Assembly (NCBI GenBank): GCA_950097015.1
Contig: CATNEN010000029.1
Span: 8,037,501-8,101,500, forward strand
DNA: 64,000 nt
Direction: 5' to 3'
Source of the DNA: Macrostomum hystrix
Lineage: Eukaryota; Platyhelminthes; Macrostomidae
Under the pieces are notes generated by a model that had not been told where the DNA came from, did not search any database, and worked only from the letters and a program-made list of their open reading frames with translations. Below are positions 1-12,526 of this stretch, piece by piece. How positions within the stretch are numbered: position 1 is the first letter of the stretch; each line of letters begins with the position of its first letter. The position numbers and the translations under genes were made by a program.

Positions 1-1537
1 ATATTGCTATACTATTATAGCAATTTCGAAAAATAATTTTCTGCAACATTATGTTACGCACAAAATGCATGTGATGTACACCACATTGATTTTAAAAGTA
101 TAGCATTTTTGCGAAAGTTTTGGTCAAAAAACAAATAAGATAATTTGCGTCTTATACTGACGGGTGTTTTACTTGTAACAATGATTTTAACACACTAACG
201 CCGACACTTTAAAGTAGCGCATTTTTTCGTTAACATTGTAAATCTATAGGAAAGCATAGATTACGGCGACTAATTAATTTTTGATCGAGTGAAGGAGGGA
301 CTAAAAATATATAAATTGTATTGATGTTTTAAAACAAGAATCAAGAAACCACAGAATCGGCATTTTTTATTAAATTTGAAAGGCGTTGAGTTGAGGCGTT
401 TATTTATTCTACACTATATCAAGGAGAAAATAAAGTAAAAGAATTATGCTTTAAATATGTGTCTATTAAACTAAATCAAAACAGAAATGTGATTAAGATT
501 TTATAAAATTATTTATCAGACAAAAGGTAAACAAGATTACGATGTGAATTTTGTGCCGCGGTACTTTATCTGCTTTACACAGAAAAGGAAACTTTAGAAA
601 GTAACGCCACCATGAACAAAGAAGAAAATCAAAAATACTGTACGTTAAACAGTACAAATGGTTGTTATTTACTATACTAGTATAAATTACAGGCATGTAT
701 ATTATCTTACTCATCAATCTGAAAGTTCAATCGGGAATAAAAATAGCATGTTTCCAGAATTTTGGTTACTTGCAGTCTAAGGTTTATGCCACTAAATAAG
801 AGTAGCTGTTGATTGTGCTAAGCACAGGGAAGCTCACTTAAGAGCATTTGATAAAAAAGTATAGCAAAAACTACTACATATCAACACTTCGTACACAACA
901 GTAATGCAACACGATGTCTGCACGGCAATCAACAGACGCACGAAACTAAGGTAGTAAAAGCTTAACCCGTCCAAAAACGGCAAAAGTGGCCATTAGCTGA
1001 AAAAAACGTTAATAAGCTGTTTGTGGTCTGTTTAAGTTAGCATGGCTCGCTTTGTGTTCTGTTCAGTTTGATAGCGAATTCACTATACCTGTTACACAAA
1101 GGCACAGTACTGTACACATCTACGCCAATCAAAGGCGCACTATATTGTAAAACCATAGTCAAACAGTGTTATAAAAACTAATAAAGAAAAAATTGTGTCC
1201 TAGCAATTTTTTGTTTGTTATGCGCATCAGAAAAAAGTGACGTGGCAGACATGGCATACTACTGCGAGTAAAGCCAATCGTCAAAGGAGTTCAGTGCCTT
1301 AATAGGGACAGCAATGGAAAGTCAGAGAATAACCTAGACTACTTACAAATACTACGAACTACGAGCCCTGATAACAGCCTATATGTAGCGAAAAAGCTTT
1401 ACGCAGTGCCTACTTAGACAAGTCAAATAGGTATTGTAAAATGAGAATGCTTATGATACAAAGACCAGGAAAGTAGAAACTTTAATAAGCCTTAGTCACT
1501 TATAATTTGCTTGTCATGTTTTTAAACTGAAAACACG
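1..1537. other. AT-rich intergenic DNA, no gene seen
   Basis: This stretch lies beyond the stop codon of the DUF389 gene. It is AT-rich, with frequent stops in all frames. I see no coding exon, tandem array or recognisable mobile element. The 3' UTR of the DUF389 gene should occupy its right edge, but no clear polyadenylation signal was found on the minus strand. Confidence 0.6.
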
Positions 1538-4500
1538 TCAAACAGCGAAGCTGGTCTTTACTGAGAAACGGCCGTGCCTTTTTCCGTCCGGCTCGGCTTC
1601 AGTCGACAGCGAGGTCCCGCTAGAGGAAGCGCCGCTGGCATCCTGCAACGGTCGGAGCGGCGCCGATTTGGCCGCTCTGTGGTTGCCCAGACTGCGACGC
1701 TGTCGGACGCTCAAAGTTCGCGCCAATCGTTTGGCATTGGACGGATCTAGCGGCAGGGGCCCGGCCCGACTGCTGGCGCAGATTGTCATATAGTTGGTGT
1801 CGGCCATGACATCCTGAAGGCGTTCGGCAAACTTTTCAACAGCCGCCTGTGAGCTGGCACTCGGAAGTATGAGCTTTTTAAAGCCGGCAAATTCCGACTG
1901 GAGCTGGGAGCGCGAATCGCCGTGCAGGCACTCATTGTTCTCCCTGGCGTAGCGAATGTCGTGACTAAAGAATTCCCGATTGGCGTCGCTACGCTCAGTC
2001 CTGTCCGGGGCGACCTCCTTCAGGGCCAGCCAGAAGTAGCTGCACAGCACAATGATGACGATGTTTAGCAGGCACAGTACCATGCTCTGCGCGCTCATGA
2101 TGAGCAGCTCAAAGGTGACACTGCACACATAGGTGGGCTTGAATACGAACTGGCTGCAAAGTTTTGTTAAATAAAGGCATCAAGAATCTTTGAATGGCTT
2201 ACTCACAAGGGGATCTTAAAATCAACAGGTTTAGCTCAAAATCTATCCCCGATAATCCTCACAAGACGGTTCTGGAAATCAAATCAAATCGATCCATGAT
2301 AATTTCCTTATTGGAGAGGCAAAAAATCAATGCGCTGTTCTAACAATTCATACCAGATAGTCGCCGATAGTTTAAAATCTAACCAAGAATGCTAGCTGAA
2401 AACATTTTCATTAACAGTAGAAAGACCACGCTATTTTACCCCCGCCGCCATGGGGAAAGACCACGATATTTTACCCCCGCCGCCATGGGGAAGACCACGA
2501 TATTTTACCCCCGCCGCCATGGGGAAAGACCACGCTATTTTACCCCCGCCGCCATGAGGAAGACCACGATATTTTACCCCTGCCGCCATGGGGAAAGACC
2601 ACGCTATTTTACCCCCGCCGCCATGGGGAAGACCACGATATTTTACCCCCGCCGCCATGGGGGAAGACCACGATATTTTACCCCCGCCGCCATGGGGGAA
2701 TACCACGGGGCATTTCAAGCACGCACTGCCTGCTTCACAATAGCTCCCAAACCGAATAAGAGATTTTCGTGGAAGTCTACCATCTGAATCAAAATTTTCC
2801 TGTATATGGGTCTTTCTAAAGTTAACGGACTCACTTAAAGTGCTGATAAGAGCAACTTGGCGGCTTCAATGATTGAATGTATTCAGCCGTGGCATTAGAA
2901 GCGGCTGCATCGGCTGGAGCAATGAGAACAGGCGGCCTGAAGGCGGCCATGAGGCAATAGGCCAGCAGCATGCCGGAGTTGGCCACAGGCGGTAGAAGGC
3001 TAGCCGAGATGGCCACCCCAACATTGGCCGAATGGTCGCCCTGCAGCACGGAGACGGAGACGCCGTAGGCTGATGCCGAAGCCACGATGATGCCAAACAG
3101 GAGACTGGCGTGCTGGCCGCGGTCCGTCATCTCTTTCGTGGGAAAATCGGACACGCCTAGCAACAGCAGGGGACCAATGAGCACGAATAGCATTAGAAAG
3201 CCAGTTAAGAAGATGATGCCTGAGGCTAGCAGGGTGTTGTAGACGGAGTGCAGAACAGCTTTGAATCGCTTCAATCGCCAGCTGAATGTCAGTGCCAAGA
3301 TTGGGCCCATGAATGGTGACAGGAGCATGCTCGCCACCTGCAGGCATGGGGTAGAAATCACAGGTAGAATTCAGCTCATATCGGGTTACGTAAGCGAGAA
3401 GTCTTTGTCTAGGATTCTCAACGCAAACTCACTACATCACAACAGTGTGATAATTATTTCCATAGTCATTGAGCGAGATGGCATTATCGCAATATCCCCA
3501 TAGTCATTCAGCGAGATGGCATTATCGCAATATCCCCATAGTCATTCAGCGAGATGGCATTATCGCAATATCCCCATAGTCATTCAGCGAGATGGCATTA
3601 TCGCAATAACCCCATAGTCATTCAGCGAGATGGCATTATCGCAATATCCCCATAGTCATTCAGCGAGACGGCATTATCGCAATATCCCCATAGTCATTCA
3701 GCGAGATGGCATTATCGCAATATCCCCATAGTCATTCAGCGAGATGGCATTATCGCAATATCCCCATAGTCATTCAGCGAGATGGCATTATCGCAATATC
3801 CCCATAGTCATTCAGCGAGATGGCATTATCGCAATATCCCCATAGTCATTCAGCGAGATGGCATTATCGCAATATCCCCATAGTCATTCAGCGAGACGGC
3901 ATTATCGCAATATCCCCATAGTCATTCAGCGAGATGGCATTATCGCAATATCCCCATAGTCATTCAGCGAGACGGCATTATCACAATATCCCCATAGTCA
4001 TTCAGCGAGACGGCATTATCGCAATATCCCCATAGTCATTCAGCGAGATGGCATTATCGCAATATCCCCATAGTCATTCAGCGAGACGGCATTATCGCAA
4101 TATCCCCATAGTCATTCAGCGAGATGGCATTATCGCAATATCCCCATAGTCATTCAGCGAGACGGCATTATCGCAATATCCCCATAGTCATTCAGCGAGA
4201 TGGCATTATCGCAATATCCCCATAGTCATTCAGCGAGATGGCATTATCGCAATATCCCCATAGTCATTCAGCGAGATGGCATTATCGCAATATCCCCATA
4301 GTCATTCAGCGAGACGGCATTATCGCAATATCCCCATAGTCATTCAGCGAGATGGCATTATCGCAATATCCCCATAGTCATTCAGCGAGACGGCATTATC
4401 ACAATATCCCCATAGTCATTCAGCGAGACGGCATTATCGCAATATCCCCATAGTCATTCAGCGAGATGGCATTATCGCAATATCCCCATAGTCATTCAGC

Positions 4501-7500
4501 GAGACGGCATTATCGCAATATCCCCATAGTCATTCAGCGAGATGGCATTATCGCAATATCCCCATAGTCATTCAGCGAGACGGCATTATCGCAATATCCC
4601 CATAGTCATTCAGCGAGACGGCATTATCGCAATATCCCCATAGTCATTCAGCGAGACGGCATTATCACATCATCCCCAAGGCCACTCAATGAAATGGGAT
4701 TATCCCATTATTACTATGGTCACTTACTCAGATAACATCAATCTCTTCGTTCAAAACACAATAGCAGTAAAAGTACACGAATTACAAAAAATTCGGTATT
4801 TTTCATGCAAAAAAAGACTGATTGAATATATTTAAAAGTTGTGCACCGGGTGAAAATGGGTGTGATTATCGGGTAATTTATATAATTGCTTTCAAGGTTT
4901 TCGAACTCATAAAATAGTTAGGTAAAGATGTCATCGAAATTGAGGACTAATATAGTCCTACGCACAACGCTTTATCATACACTGCTTCCATGCAAAGACG
5001 CATCGTCAAGTTTGGTCACACTATGTACTCCGCTAAATAAAATGTAACTAACTCACATAACCCCGTTAACTTTCTAAAATTAGCTTTGTTCAACTAAGTT
5101 CAGTTACACATTTTGATTCACAATACACTTCTACTGTGTCTTACAGGTTGACCCTCAAGGGCGTTATTTGCACGACAAGACACCAAGCCTTCTCTCTGCG
5201 GTTCCGCCCCAAAATGAATTGTGGCCTCGCCGCGGAATCGAGTTTAGGGACCTTGGTGCGAGAGGCAGACGCGTTTGACCGCTCTGCCATTCAACCCCAA
5301 CCTCTGATTGACAGTAAAGTGACGGAAAAAAAATAAGACAAAATAATCAGTAAGCGCCCACACAATATTAGGCTTGCACACTTAAATAAGCGAGATTTCG
5401 AAAGCTTTTAAGAGATTAGCGCAGGTGCAAATGGCTCGAGTACAGTAGCGACAACAATCAGTGACTGATGCAATCAATATAGACGACATCTACTGCTTAT
5501 GCAAAACAAAAAGAGTGCAATAGTACAATAGACTGTAATGAGACTGGACACGAAAGCACTAAGCAAGAATGCCATGCGGTGCGAAAGCGGCCCTCTGTCT
5601 GAGGCCAGACTTCCTAAAACGATGACGAAAGTCAAGCATAGCTGATTATAAAGCAGAACCTGCTTCGCGCTATTCAAATGCCATCTTTATAAATGCGTGC
5701 TCGAGTATAAAGTGCTCGACTGCCGATCCGGCCTGTGTTAGATCGATATTGAATAGAATATTACACAGGTAAAGGTGAGTCTATCGGTTTTTGCAACGGC
5801 GTTGAAAAATTATATCCTTTCAATCGTTATTTGTTAAAGCAGTCAGAGCAGCATACAAAGCTTGCGAATGATGAGCACACGACTGGCTATATAAACTCAA
5901 CCAGGCTCAAACTACAGACAGAGCAATAAATTAAAAGTCCAAAAACAGAGACGCAAAATGTAAGACGGATAAAATTACATTGTTCGATTAAGGTTGCAGC
6001 TAAGGAGTGAGGTGTATATAGCTAAAGAGTGAGGTAGGTGCAGGTAATAATTGAGATAGAAAATTGAGTGTAGATAAAGAGTGGGGTGAGTGAAGCTAAG
6101 GAGTGAGGTGGGTGCAGCTAAGGAGTGAGATGGGTGCACATTAGGAGTGATGTGGGTGAACCTAAGGAGTGAGGCTGGTACAGCTAAGGAGTGAGGTGTG
6201 TGCAGCTAAGGAGTGAGGCTGGTACAGCTAAGGAGTGAGGTGTGTGCAGCTAAGGAGTGAGGCTGGTACAGCTAAGGAGTGAGGCGGCTGCAGCAAAGGA
6301 GTGAGATGGGTGCACATTAGGAGTGATGTGGGTGAACCTAAGGAGTGAGGCTGGTACAGCTAAGGAGTGAGGCGGGTGCAGCTAAGGAGTGAGATGGGGG
6401 CACATTAGGAGTGATGTGGGTGAACCTAAGGAGTGAGGCTGGTACAGCTAAGGAGTGAGGTGTGTGCAGCTAATGAGTGAGGTAGGTGCAGGTAATGAAT
6501 GGGATGGGTGTAGGTAAAGAGTGGGGTGAGTGAAGCTAAGGAGTGAGATGGGTGCACATTAGGAGTGATGTGGGTGAACCTAAGGAGTGAGGCTGGTACA
6601 GCTAAGGAGTGAGGTGTGTGCAGCTAAGGAGTGAGGTAGGTGCAGGTAATGAATGGGATGGGTGTAGGTAAAGAGTGGGGAGGGTACAGCTAAGGAGTGA
6701 GGTGGGTGCAGGAGAGAAGTGAGTGATGTTGCTGCATGTGCCATGATCTAAATGAGCTTCATTTGTCAAGTTACAATGTTTAATAAGTACAGAACAGTTG
6801 TAATACCAATTCAAATATATTCGAAAACACAGAGAGTAGCGACAAACTGATCGAATACTAATAACTTCAAAAAGGAACAGAAGGGCACTGACCGTGTTGA
6901 CAGATGAATTGGTGGCTAGACCCACGGCGGCTATGATGGCGGCGCAGATCAGGAAGCAGACAAAGTCAAAGGTCCAGCGGCCCTTATCCATGACAGTGCG
7001 ATACACTTGGCTAACCATCAGTCGAGCGCGCATGGAGTTCATAAAGGCCTTTTTAAAGTTACAGAGCGGTTTTAGACATTTAAAGACTAAAGGCATTAAC
7101 AGCAGCAAGAATAAACGGCAGTAGGGATTAGCGGAAGTGGCTAACGGCAGAAGGGATTAACGGAAGTGGCTAACGGCAGTAGGGATTAACGGAAGTGGCT
7201 AACGGCAGTAGGGATTAGCGGAAGTGGCTAACGGCAGTAGGATTAATGGAAGTGGCTAACGGCAGTAGGGATTAACGGAAGTGGCTAACGGCAGTAGGGA
7301 TTAACGGAAGTGGCTAACGGCAGTAGGGATTAGCGGAAGTGGCTAACGGCAGTAGGATTAATGGAAGTGGCTAACGGCAGTAGGATTAATGGAAGTGGCT
7401 AACGGCAGTAGGGATTAGCGGAAGTGGCTAACGGCAGTAGGATTAATGGAAGTGGCTAACGGCAGTAGGATTAATGGAAGTGGCTAACGGCAGTAGGATT

Positions 7501-10500
7501 AATGGAAGTGGCTAACGGCAGTAGGGATTAGCGGAAGTGGCTAACGGCAGTAGGATTAATGGAAGTGGCTAACGGCAGTATGGATTAACGGAAGTGGCTA
7601 ACAGCAGTAGGGATTAAGGGCAGTAGGGATTAACGGAAGTGGCTAACGGCAGTAGGGATTAAGGGCAGTAGGGATTAACGGCAGTGAGAATAAACGGCAG
7701 TAGGGATTAACAGAAGTAGAGATTAACAGCAGAAGGGATTAACGGCAATAGGTAGCAACGGCGGTAGTAATCAAATACGGTAGGGATTAACGGCAGTGGG
7801 GATTAACGACCGAAAGAATTAAAGGCAGCAGGGGTTAAAAGCAATGGGGTTAATGAAATTAAGGATTAGGAGAAGTAAGGATTAACGCCAGTAAGGATTA
7901 AAAGGCAGTAGGGATTAACGGTAGTAGGGATTTACGGCAGTATGGATTAACGGCAATAGGTAGAACGGCGTACGGAATAATGGCGGAAGGGAATAAAGGT
8001 GGTATATATTAAAATGCGGTAGGGATTAATAGCGAAAGTTGATTAAACCGTTGTAAAAGACATGTAATACTAAATAAGAAGCAGCACTCAATCACGGGAG
8101 AGACAGGTGTGAACACTCGTTTGAGTCGATCAGAGATAGATTGATAGAAGATCCGGTAAAAACACTAACCAATCGCAAGCCTTTAATAAGACCCACCTGC
8201 ATCCGCTTAGAGTCGACGGCACCTTCGGCATCGTCATCATCAGTATCCTGATTGTTGTTGTCTCTGCCGGCGCGGCTTACTGTGGGATGGAACAGATTCA
8301 CGCTGGTGTTGTTGCGCCGGCCGATGCCCAGAAACATCAGGCGGCTAAGCAGTGCTTCTGCTGTCTTGGCCGGGCAGAGACACACGATCTGAATGTATAT
8401 GCCCTTGCTCATGGGCGTCAGCGTGTAGAACAGAGAATTCTCCTCCAGCTCAAGGCGGACAATCTGTGGCAATTTCAGAACGAGTAAAAGTACATAAAAA
8501 TTCAATGACACTCGAGTCCCTACTCAAATGGTGACTAGAAGTGATTCTGTCACCTGTCAAAAATGACTCACAGAGATTTGTAACACGAAGTGACGGAGTT
8601 ATAAAAATGAATAACGGCGGTAGGGAACGACGTAGTTATTAAAAAAGATGTTCTGTCACTCGAGTGACGGAATTATTAAAAAGATTAACTGCGTGGTAGG
8701 CAATGACGGATTTATTAAAAAGAGATTCTGTCACTCGAGTGACGGATTTATTAAAAAGAGATTCTCTCACTCGAGTGACGGAGTTATTAATAAGAGATTT
8801 TGTCACTCGAGTGACGGATTTATTAAAAGAGATTCTGTCACTCGAGAAACGGAGTTGTAAAAGAGATTTTGTCACGCGAGTGACGGAGTTATTAAAAGAT
8901 ATTCTGTCACTCGAGAAACGGAGTTAAAAAAGATATTTTTAATTGAGGTGATTCCGGGTAACAGCCAATTTTAAGCATTGGCTAATAAAATGTTGCGCAG
9001 CTCACCTCTGTTGGAGTAAGGGGCCGCTTGTGCTTCTTAGACAGCCGGTCAACCCGCTGGATGCTCCTCTGATTGGCGGCCTCCTGGTCAAAGTCGACAG
9101 AGTCGACGCCAACTTCGCTGCCGCTGGCACCCGATGCCGCTGACTCCGGCCGATCGTGCATCTCCAAAGCGTTGGCGCTGGTAACGGATTCCAAAGTGAA
9201 GTCAACGTGCCGATCAGACAGGGGCGACTGAGGCGGCTTCAGGGCCGAACGCTATTGTTGATGAGCGGATGTAAGCGGGTATCAGTTTCAGATTCCTTTC
9301 CTTAATACTACCTGTGTAAAAGTTCACGTGAGTGACGGGGTTAAGGCTTGGGAGTGAGGTGGGTTGGCTATGGAGTGAGGTTTGTAGGCTAGGGAGTGAG
9401 GTATGTAGGCTAGGGAGAAAGGTGGGTTGGCAAAGGAGTGAGGTGGGTGGCTAGGGATTGAGGTTGGTTGGTCAGGGAGTGAGGTTAGTTGGCTAAAGAG
9501 TGAGTTTGGCTAGTGAGTGAGGTGGGTAGGCTAGGGAGTGAGGTGGGTTAGCTAGGGAGTGGGGTGTAGGCTTGGGAGTGAGGTTGTTGCTGCGGAAATT
9601 TTGAGGTTACTGTCTGCAAGTGATGTACCTTTCTGACGCCTGGCGTCTCGCAGTCCGGCATCAGAGGTCTCTCAGCAACGCAGTCGTCACTGTTCACACT
9701 CGGCACGGACCCGCTAACCACGCTAGGTGCTGCATCCGTTGTACTTGGAGCAGCAGCAACAACAGCCGCGGCAGCTACTGCGGCAACTGTTGCAGCGGCC
9801 GTGGAGGCCAAAGAGGTGGTAGCTCCCGTGGCGCCGCTGGCAGTTGACGAAGCGCTGGCGATGTTTGAACCGCCGCTTGCAACGCCTGCGTCGGAAGATG
9901 AAACTGTCGGATTCTGGATCGGGTGTGAAGTGGTGGACGGAGCAAAACTTCTACTTTACGCTAAAATATTCTGCGATCTCTGCAAAGGGATTATTGAATA
10001 CAAACTGTAAAATATTAAAATGAAAATTCTCCCGATTCTGGAATATCAGTCAACATCACAGATTCTACGTAAAAAATCGACAACTAACAGATTGTTGAAT
10101 GACAGCTTACAGATTGTTGAATGACAGCTTACAGATTGTTGAATGACAGCTTACGGATTGTTGAATGACAGCTTACAGATTGTTGAATGACAGCTTACAG
10201 ATTGTTGAATGACAGCTTACAGATTGTTGAATGACAGCTTACAGATTCGTGAATGACAGCTTACAGATTGTTGAATGACAGCTTACGGATTGTTGAATGA
10301 CAGCTTACAGATTGTTGAATGACAGCTTACAGATTGTTGAATGACAGCTTACAGATTGTTGAATGACAGCTTACAGATTCGTGAATGACAGCTTACAGAT
10401 TGTTGAATGACAGCTTACAGATTGTTGAATGACAGCTTACAGATTGTTGAATGACAGCTTACGGATTGTTGAATGACAGCTTACAGATTGTTGAATGACA

Positions 10501-11294
10501 GCTTACAGATTGTTGAATGACAGCTTACAGCTTACAGCTCCTACTCGCGTGTAGAATTTAAATGAGTAGAATAGAAAAAAACCGAGCCAATATGAAAGGG
10601 TACGCACGGGTAAGTTTCACAGGTGCTTAAGCAAAAACATGTAAGTCATCACCAGATTGCCAACTATACCAATATCAAAGCAATTATAAAACTTACGCGA
10701 CTTCGTTTAAAGCGTTGGCGCTGAAAACAATAATAATAATCATGATGATAACCTGTCTTAGGTTCATTGTGGATTAAACTGTCTTAATAGATCTAGCAGT
10801 AATTCTGTCATAACAAGAGGTTTTAGCCTAGTGGTTAGAGCGTAGGACTCACAACTTGAAGGTCGGGGGTTCGATTCCCGACTCCAGCTGGAACAATCTG
10901 TGTCCTTTAGAAAGACACTTAACTCTGCATTGCTTTAGTTCACCCAGCTGTTAAATGGGTCCATGGACTGAACAGTCGTACGCAGCCTTCAAAGGCGCGG
11001 CGCAATATCTGCGGCTGTGCTGTCGGCTGCACATCTGGCCCAACTAGGGCAGGTGTAAAAATGTTTTTGTTATAAGCCGAAAACGTTTGCATACATAACA
11101 AACTTTTTATTTGTCTAACAATTAAACGCCACACTCACCGCAGCCTGGATCAGATTGCCAGACGATTCAAAATCAGCGCTATCGCCGCCGCGGTCAGCCA
11201 CTTCGTCAACGTCGCCATCTTCAAGGAGGTGGGCCGGGTCCAAGTCGCTCTCTCGCTGCTTCGGCAGGGTGACAACGAACATGCAGTTGGCCAT
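1538..11294 (-). CDS. DUF389 (PF04087-type) multi-pass membrane protein
   Basis: The model has seven exons: 11139-11294, 9629-9913, 9006-9251, 8197-8463, 6893-7048, 2835-3337 and 1538-2153. They sum to 2229 nt and give 742 residues with phases matching at every junction. Exon 1 starts at the first ATG after a stop and encodes MFVVTLPK, like the beta-strand N-terminus of the family. Exons 2-3 are low-complexity Ala/Ser-rich. The membrane core is in exons 5-7: the 5/6 junction reads GLATNSSVNT/VASMLLSPFMGPI, matching the DUF389 hallmark, and exon 6 also has GDHSANVGVAISASLLPP. About six membrane segments are visible, then a polar C-terminal tail of about 150 residues. DUF389 proteins are widespread in bacteria and archaea and present in some invertebrates; their function is unknown. 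Introns hold six different minisatellites. A CT-rich stretch ending in CAG just upstream of the ATG suggests a spliced 5' UTR. Confidence 0.88.
2404..2815 (+). repeat. Dispersed repeat containing a 34-35-bp minisatellite
   Basis: About eight copies of a 34-35-bp unit with core CCCCCGCCGCCATGGGG lie at 2421-2706, inside the last intron of the DUF389 gene. The flanks on both sides match a second locus at 28254-28440, which has only one degenerate unit. This array therefore looks like an expansion inside a dispersed repeat. Open frames on both strands come only from the repeat. Confidence 0.8.
3463..4668. repeat. 38-bp minisatellite, about 31 copies
   Basis: A 38-bp unit with core CATAGTCATTCAGCGAGA is repeated in register; for example, the same decamer recurs at 3541 and 3579. 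Copies are almost identical and differ mainly at one T/C site (GAGATGG or GAGACGG). It sits in the 3.6-kb intron between DUF389 exons 5 and 6. Confidence 0.95.
5145..5305 (-). mobile_element. tRNA-headed SINE, family 2
   Basis: Read on the minus strand it begins with a tRNA-like A box (TGGCAGAGCGGTCAAACGCG) and continues through CTCGATTCCGCG, a B-box-like motif, into GGCGAGGCCACA. The same body recurs at 25940-26045, 34005-34137 and 59835-59985. Confidence 0.65.
6010..6720. repeat. 22-bp minisatellite
   Basis: Degenerate 22-bp units with core AGCTAAGGAGTGAGG are repeated here. A block of several units (containing GGTGCACATTAGGAGTGATG) recurs at about 6130, 6308, 6395 and 6550, showing higher-order duplication. 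It lies next to DUF389 exon 5. Confidence 0.9.
7110..8030. repeat. 29-bp minisatellite with decayed flank
   Basis: Units of 29 bp (core GGCAGTAGGGATTAACGG) are clean up to about 7700, then decay into shorter and mutated versions. The array begins about 60 bp beyond DUF389 exon 5 and fills much of the intron. Confidence 0.9.
8560..8940. repeat. 36-bp minisatellite with internal palindrome
   Basis: Roughly nine units of about 36 bp are seen. Each carries the palindrome GTCACTCGAGTGAC, so single strands could form hairpins. It lies in the intron between DUF389 exons 3 and 4. Confidence 0.85.
9340..9590. repeat. 21-bp G-rich minisatellite
   Basis: Degenerate units with core GGCTAGGGAGTGAGGTGGG end about 40 bp before DUF389 exon 2. 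They resemble the 6010-6720 array (GGAGTGAGG core) and may share an origin with it. Confidence 0.8.
10085..10527. repeat. 22-bp minisatellite, about 20 copies
   Basis: Highly homogeneous 22-bp units (core AGATTGTTGAATGACAGC) have rare variants (AGATTCGTG, ACGGATTG). It lies in DUF389 intron 1. Confidence 0.95.
10816..11058 (+). mobile_element. tRNA-headed SINE, family 1
   Basis: The head has an A box (TAGCCTAGTGGTTAGAGCG) and a B box (GGTTCGATTCC) with a good T arm, but no matching acceptor stem. The body (AAGACACTTAACTCTGCATT, CACCCAGCTGTTAAATGGG) and tail (GCACATCTGGCCCAACTAGG) are shared with the copies at 22888-23120, 39265-39545 and, for the tail only, 28105-28182. It is inserted in DUF389 intron 1. 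Confidence 0.85.
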
Positions 11295-11379
11295 GACGAT
11301 GTGCAATCTCTACTGGACTGCCAGCAACGATTCAATTGACAACAACCGCTGAAAGATGGGCTGAAAGAAAGTTTGAAAG

Positions 11380-11670
11380 CGATTCATTCGCATACTTGAG
11401 AGATGCGACACGGGGAGATGAGACAGAGGCAAGATCTGACGTGGAAGACATATTCATGTAGAGACAAGACTACGGAGAGGAAAGACAGGTAAAAGATGAG
11501 ACAAGGGAGAGATAAGGCAGGGCGGAAAATGAGATACTTAGACATAAGGCACAGAAGAGGTGAGACTGGCGAGAATGGACAACAGAGAAACGAGTTACAG
11601 AAGAGATGACACAGGGGAAGACTAGACAGGGGAGAGATTAGACAGAGAGAAAGGACAAGAAGATAGGGCT
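11380..11670. repeat. GA-rich degenerate repeat
   Basis: Purine-rich, imperfect short repeats (GAGATGAGACAG, GGGGAGAGA) follow the start of the DUF389 gene. The rest, to 12526, is AT-rich with nothing recognised. Confidence 0.6.
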
Positions 11671-12526
11671 AGTGGTTCGTATTTGAAACCGTATCTAACT
11701 TTTGGGTATCCTGACCCGTGCTGACCTAGATATGAGTCTTAATTTTGAATTTTAAAAGATCTTTGTTTGTGAACACTCTAGAGTCTGTATTGCTATTTCT
11801 TGTAAATTAAAATAGGACCAATAACAAAACAATAGTTACAAATCAATTTTTCACTGTTCGCCGTAGTTAAAAAAAGACGCGTTTAATGAGCTTCCTTTCA
11901 TATAAAATGAGTGTATATTAAATAGAAAAAAAACTGTTTGCTTATATAAGAGCTTGCTTGGTTAAAAATTTAATTTAGCAGTCTCAAAAAATTATTGATA
12001 GAAACGATATCACTGGAATAAAATGTATTTGAAAATCTCAACATTTTTTATAGGGCAGCTATGACATAAGATGTAACCTTGATTATATCTAAAAAGTATT
12101 TTCTTTATGAAATGGGTTATACTGCATAAAAATGGCTAAAAAATTATTCATTCTGTTCGAAACGGAAGTTATTGGAAGAGCTCAACTAAAAACTGTAAAG
12201 ATCAATAAAGCTGTTTAAATACAACTGAATCAAAAAGATATATATGTAAAGTGCAATTTTACTGAATTTACAACCATTATCATTATCGCAGAATAGTCAA
12301 CAAGAATTAAAAAAGTAACATTCTATTGAGTTTGCATAATTTTTCATATACGCTCGTTAAATTAACCAGAAAATTTTAAGCACAATTTTTCTCCAGATAT
12401 TTAAAAAAAACAAGTTAAAAAACTTCGAACCTTCAGGTAGAAATGAAGGAATTTTTCTTAAAGAAAAACATTTTTCAAATTAATTCACGTTTAAATAATA
12501 AGTCTAACACTCATAAGCGTTAGATT

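Noticed and set aside
3463-4668. Regular direct repeats suggestive of a CRISPR array
   Set aside because: Units are contiguous with no unique spacers, and the setting is an intron of an animal gene.
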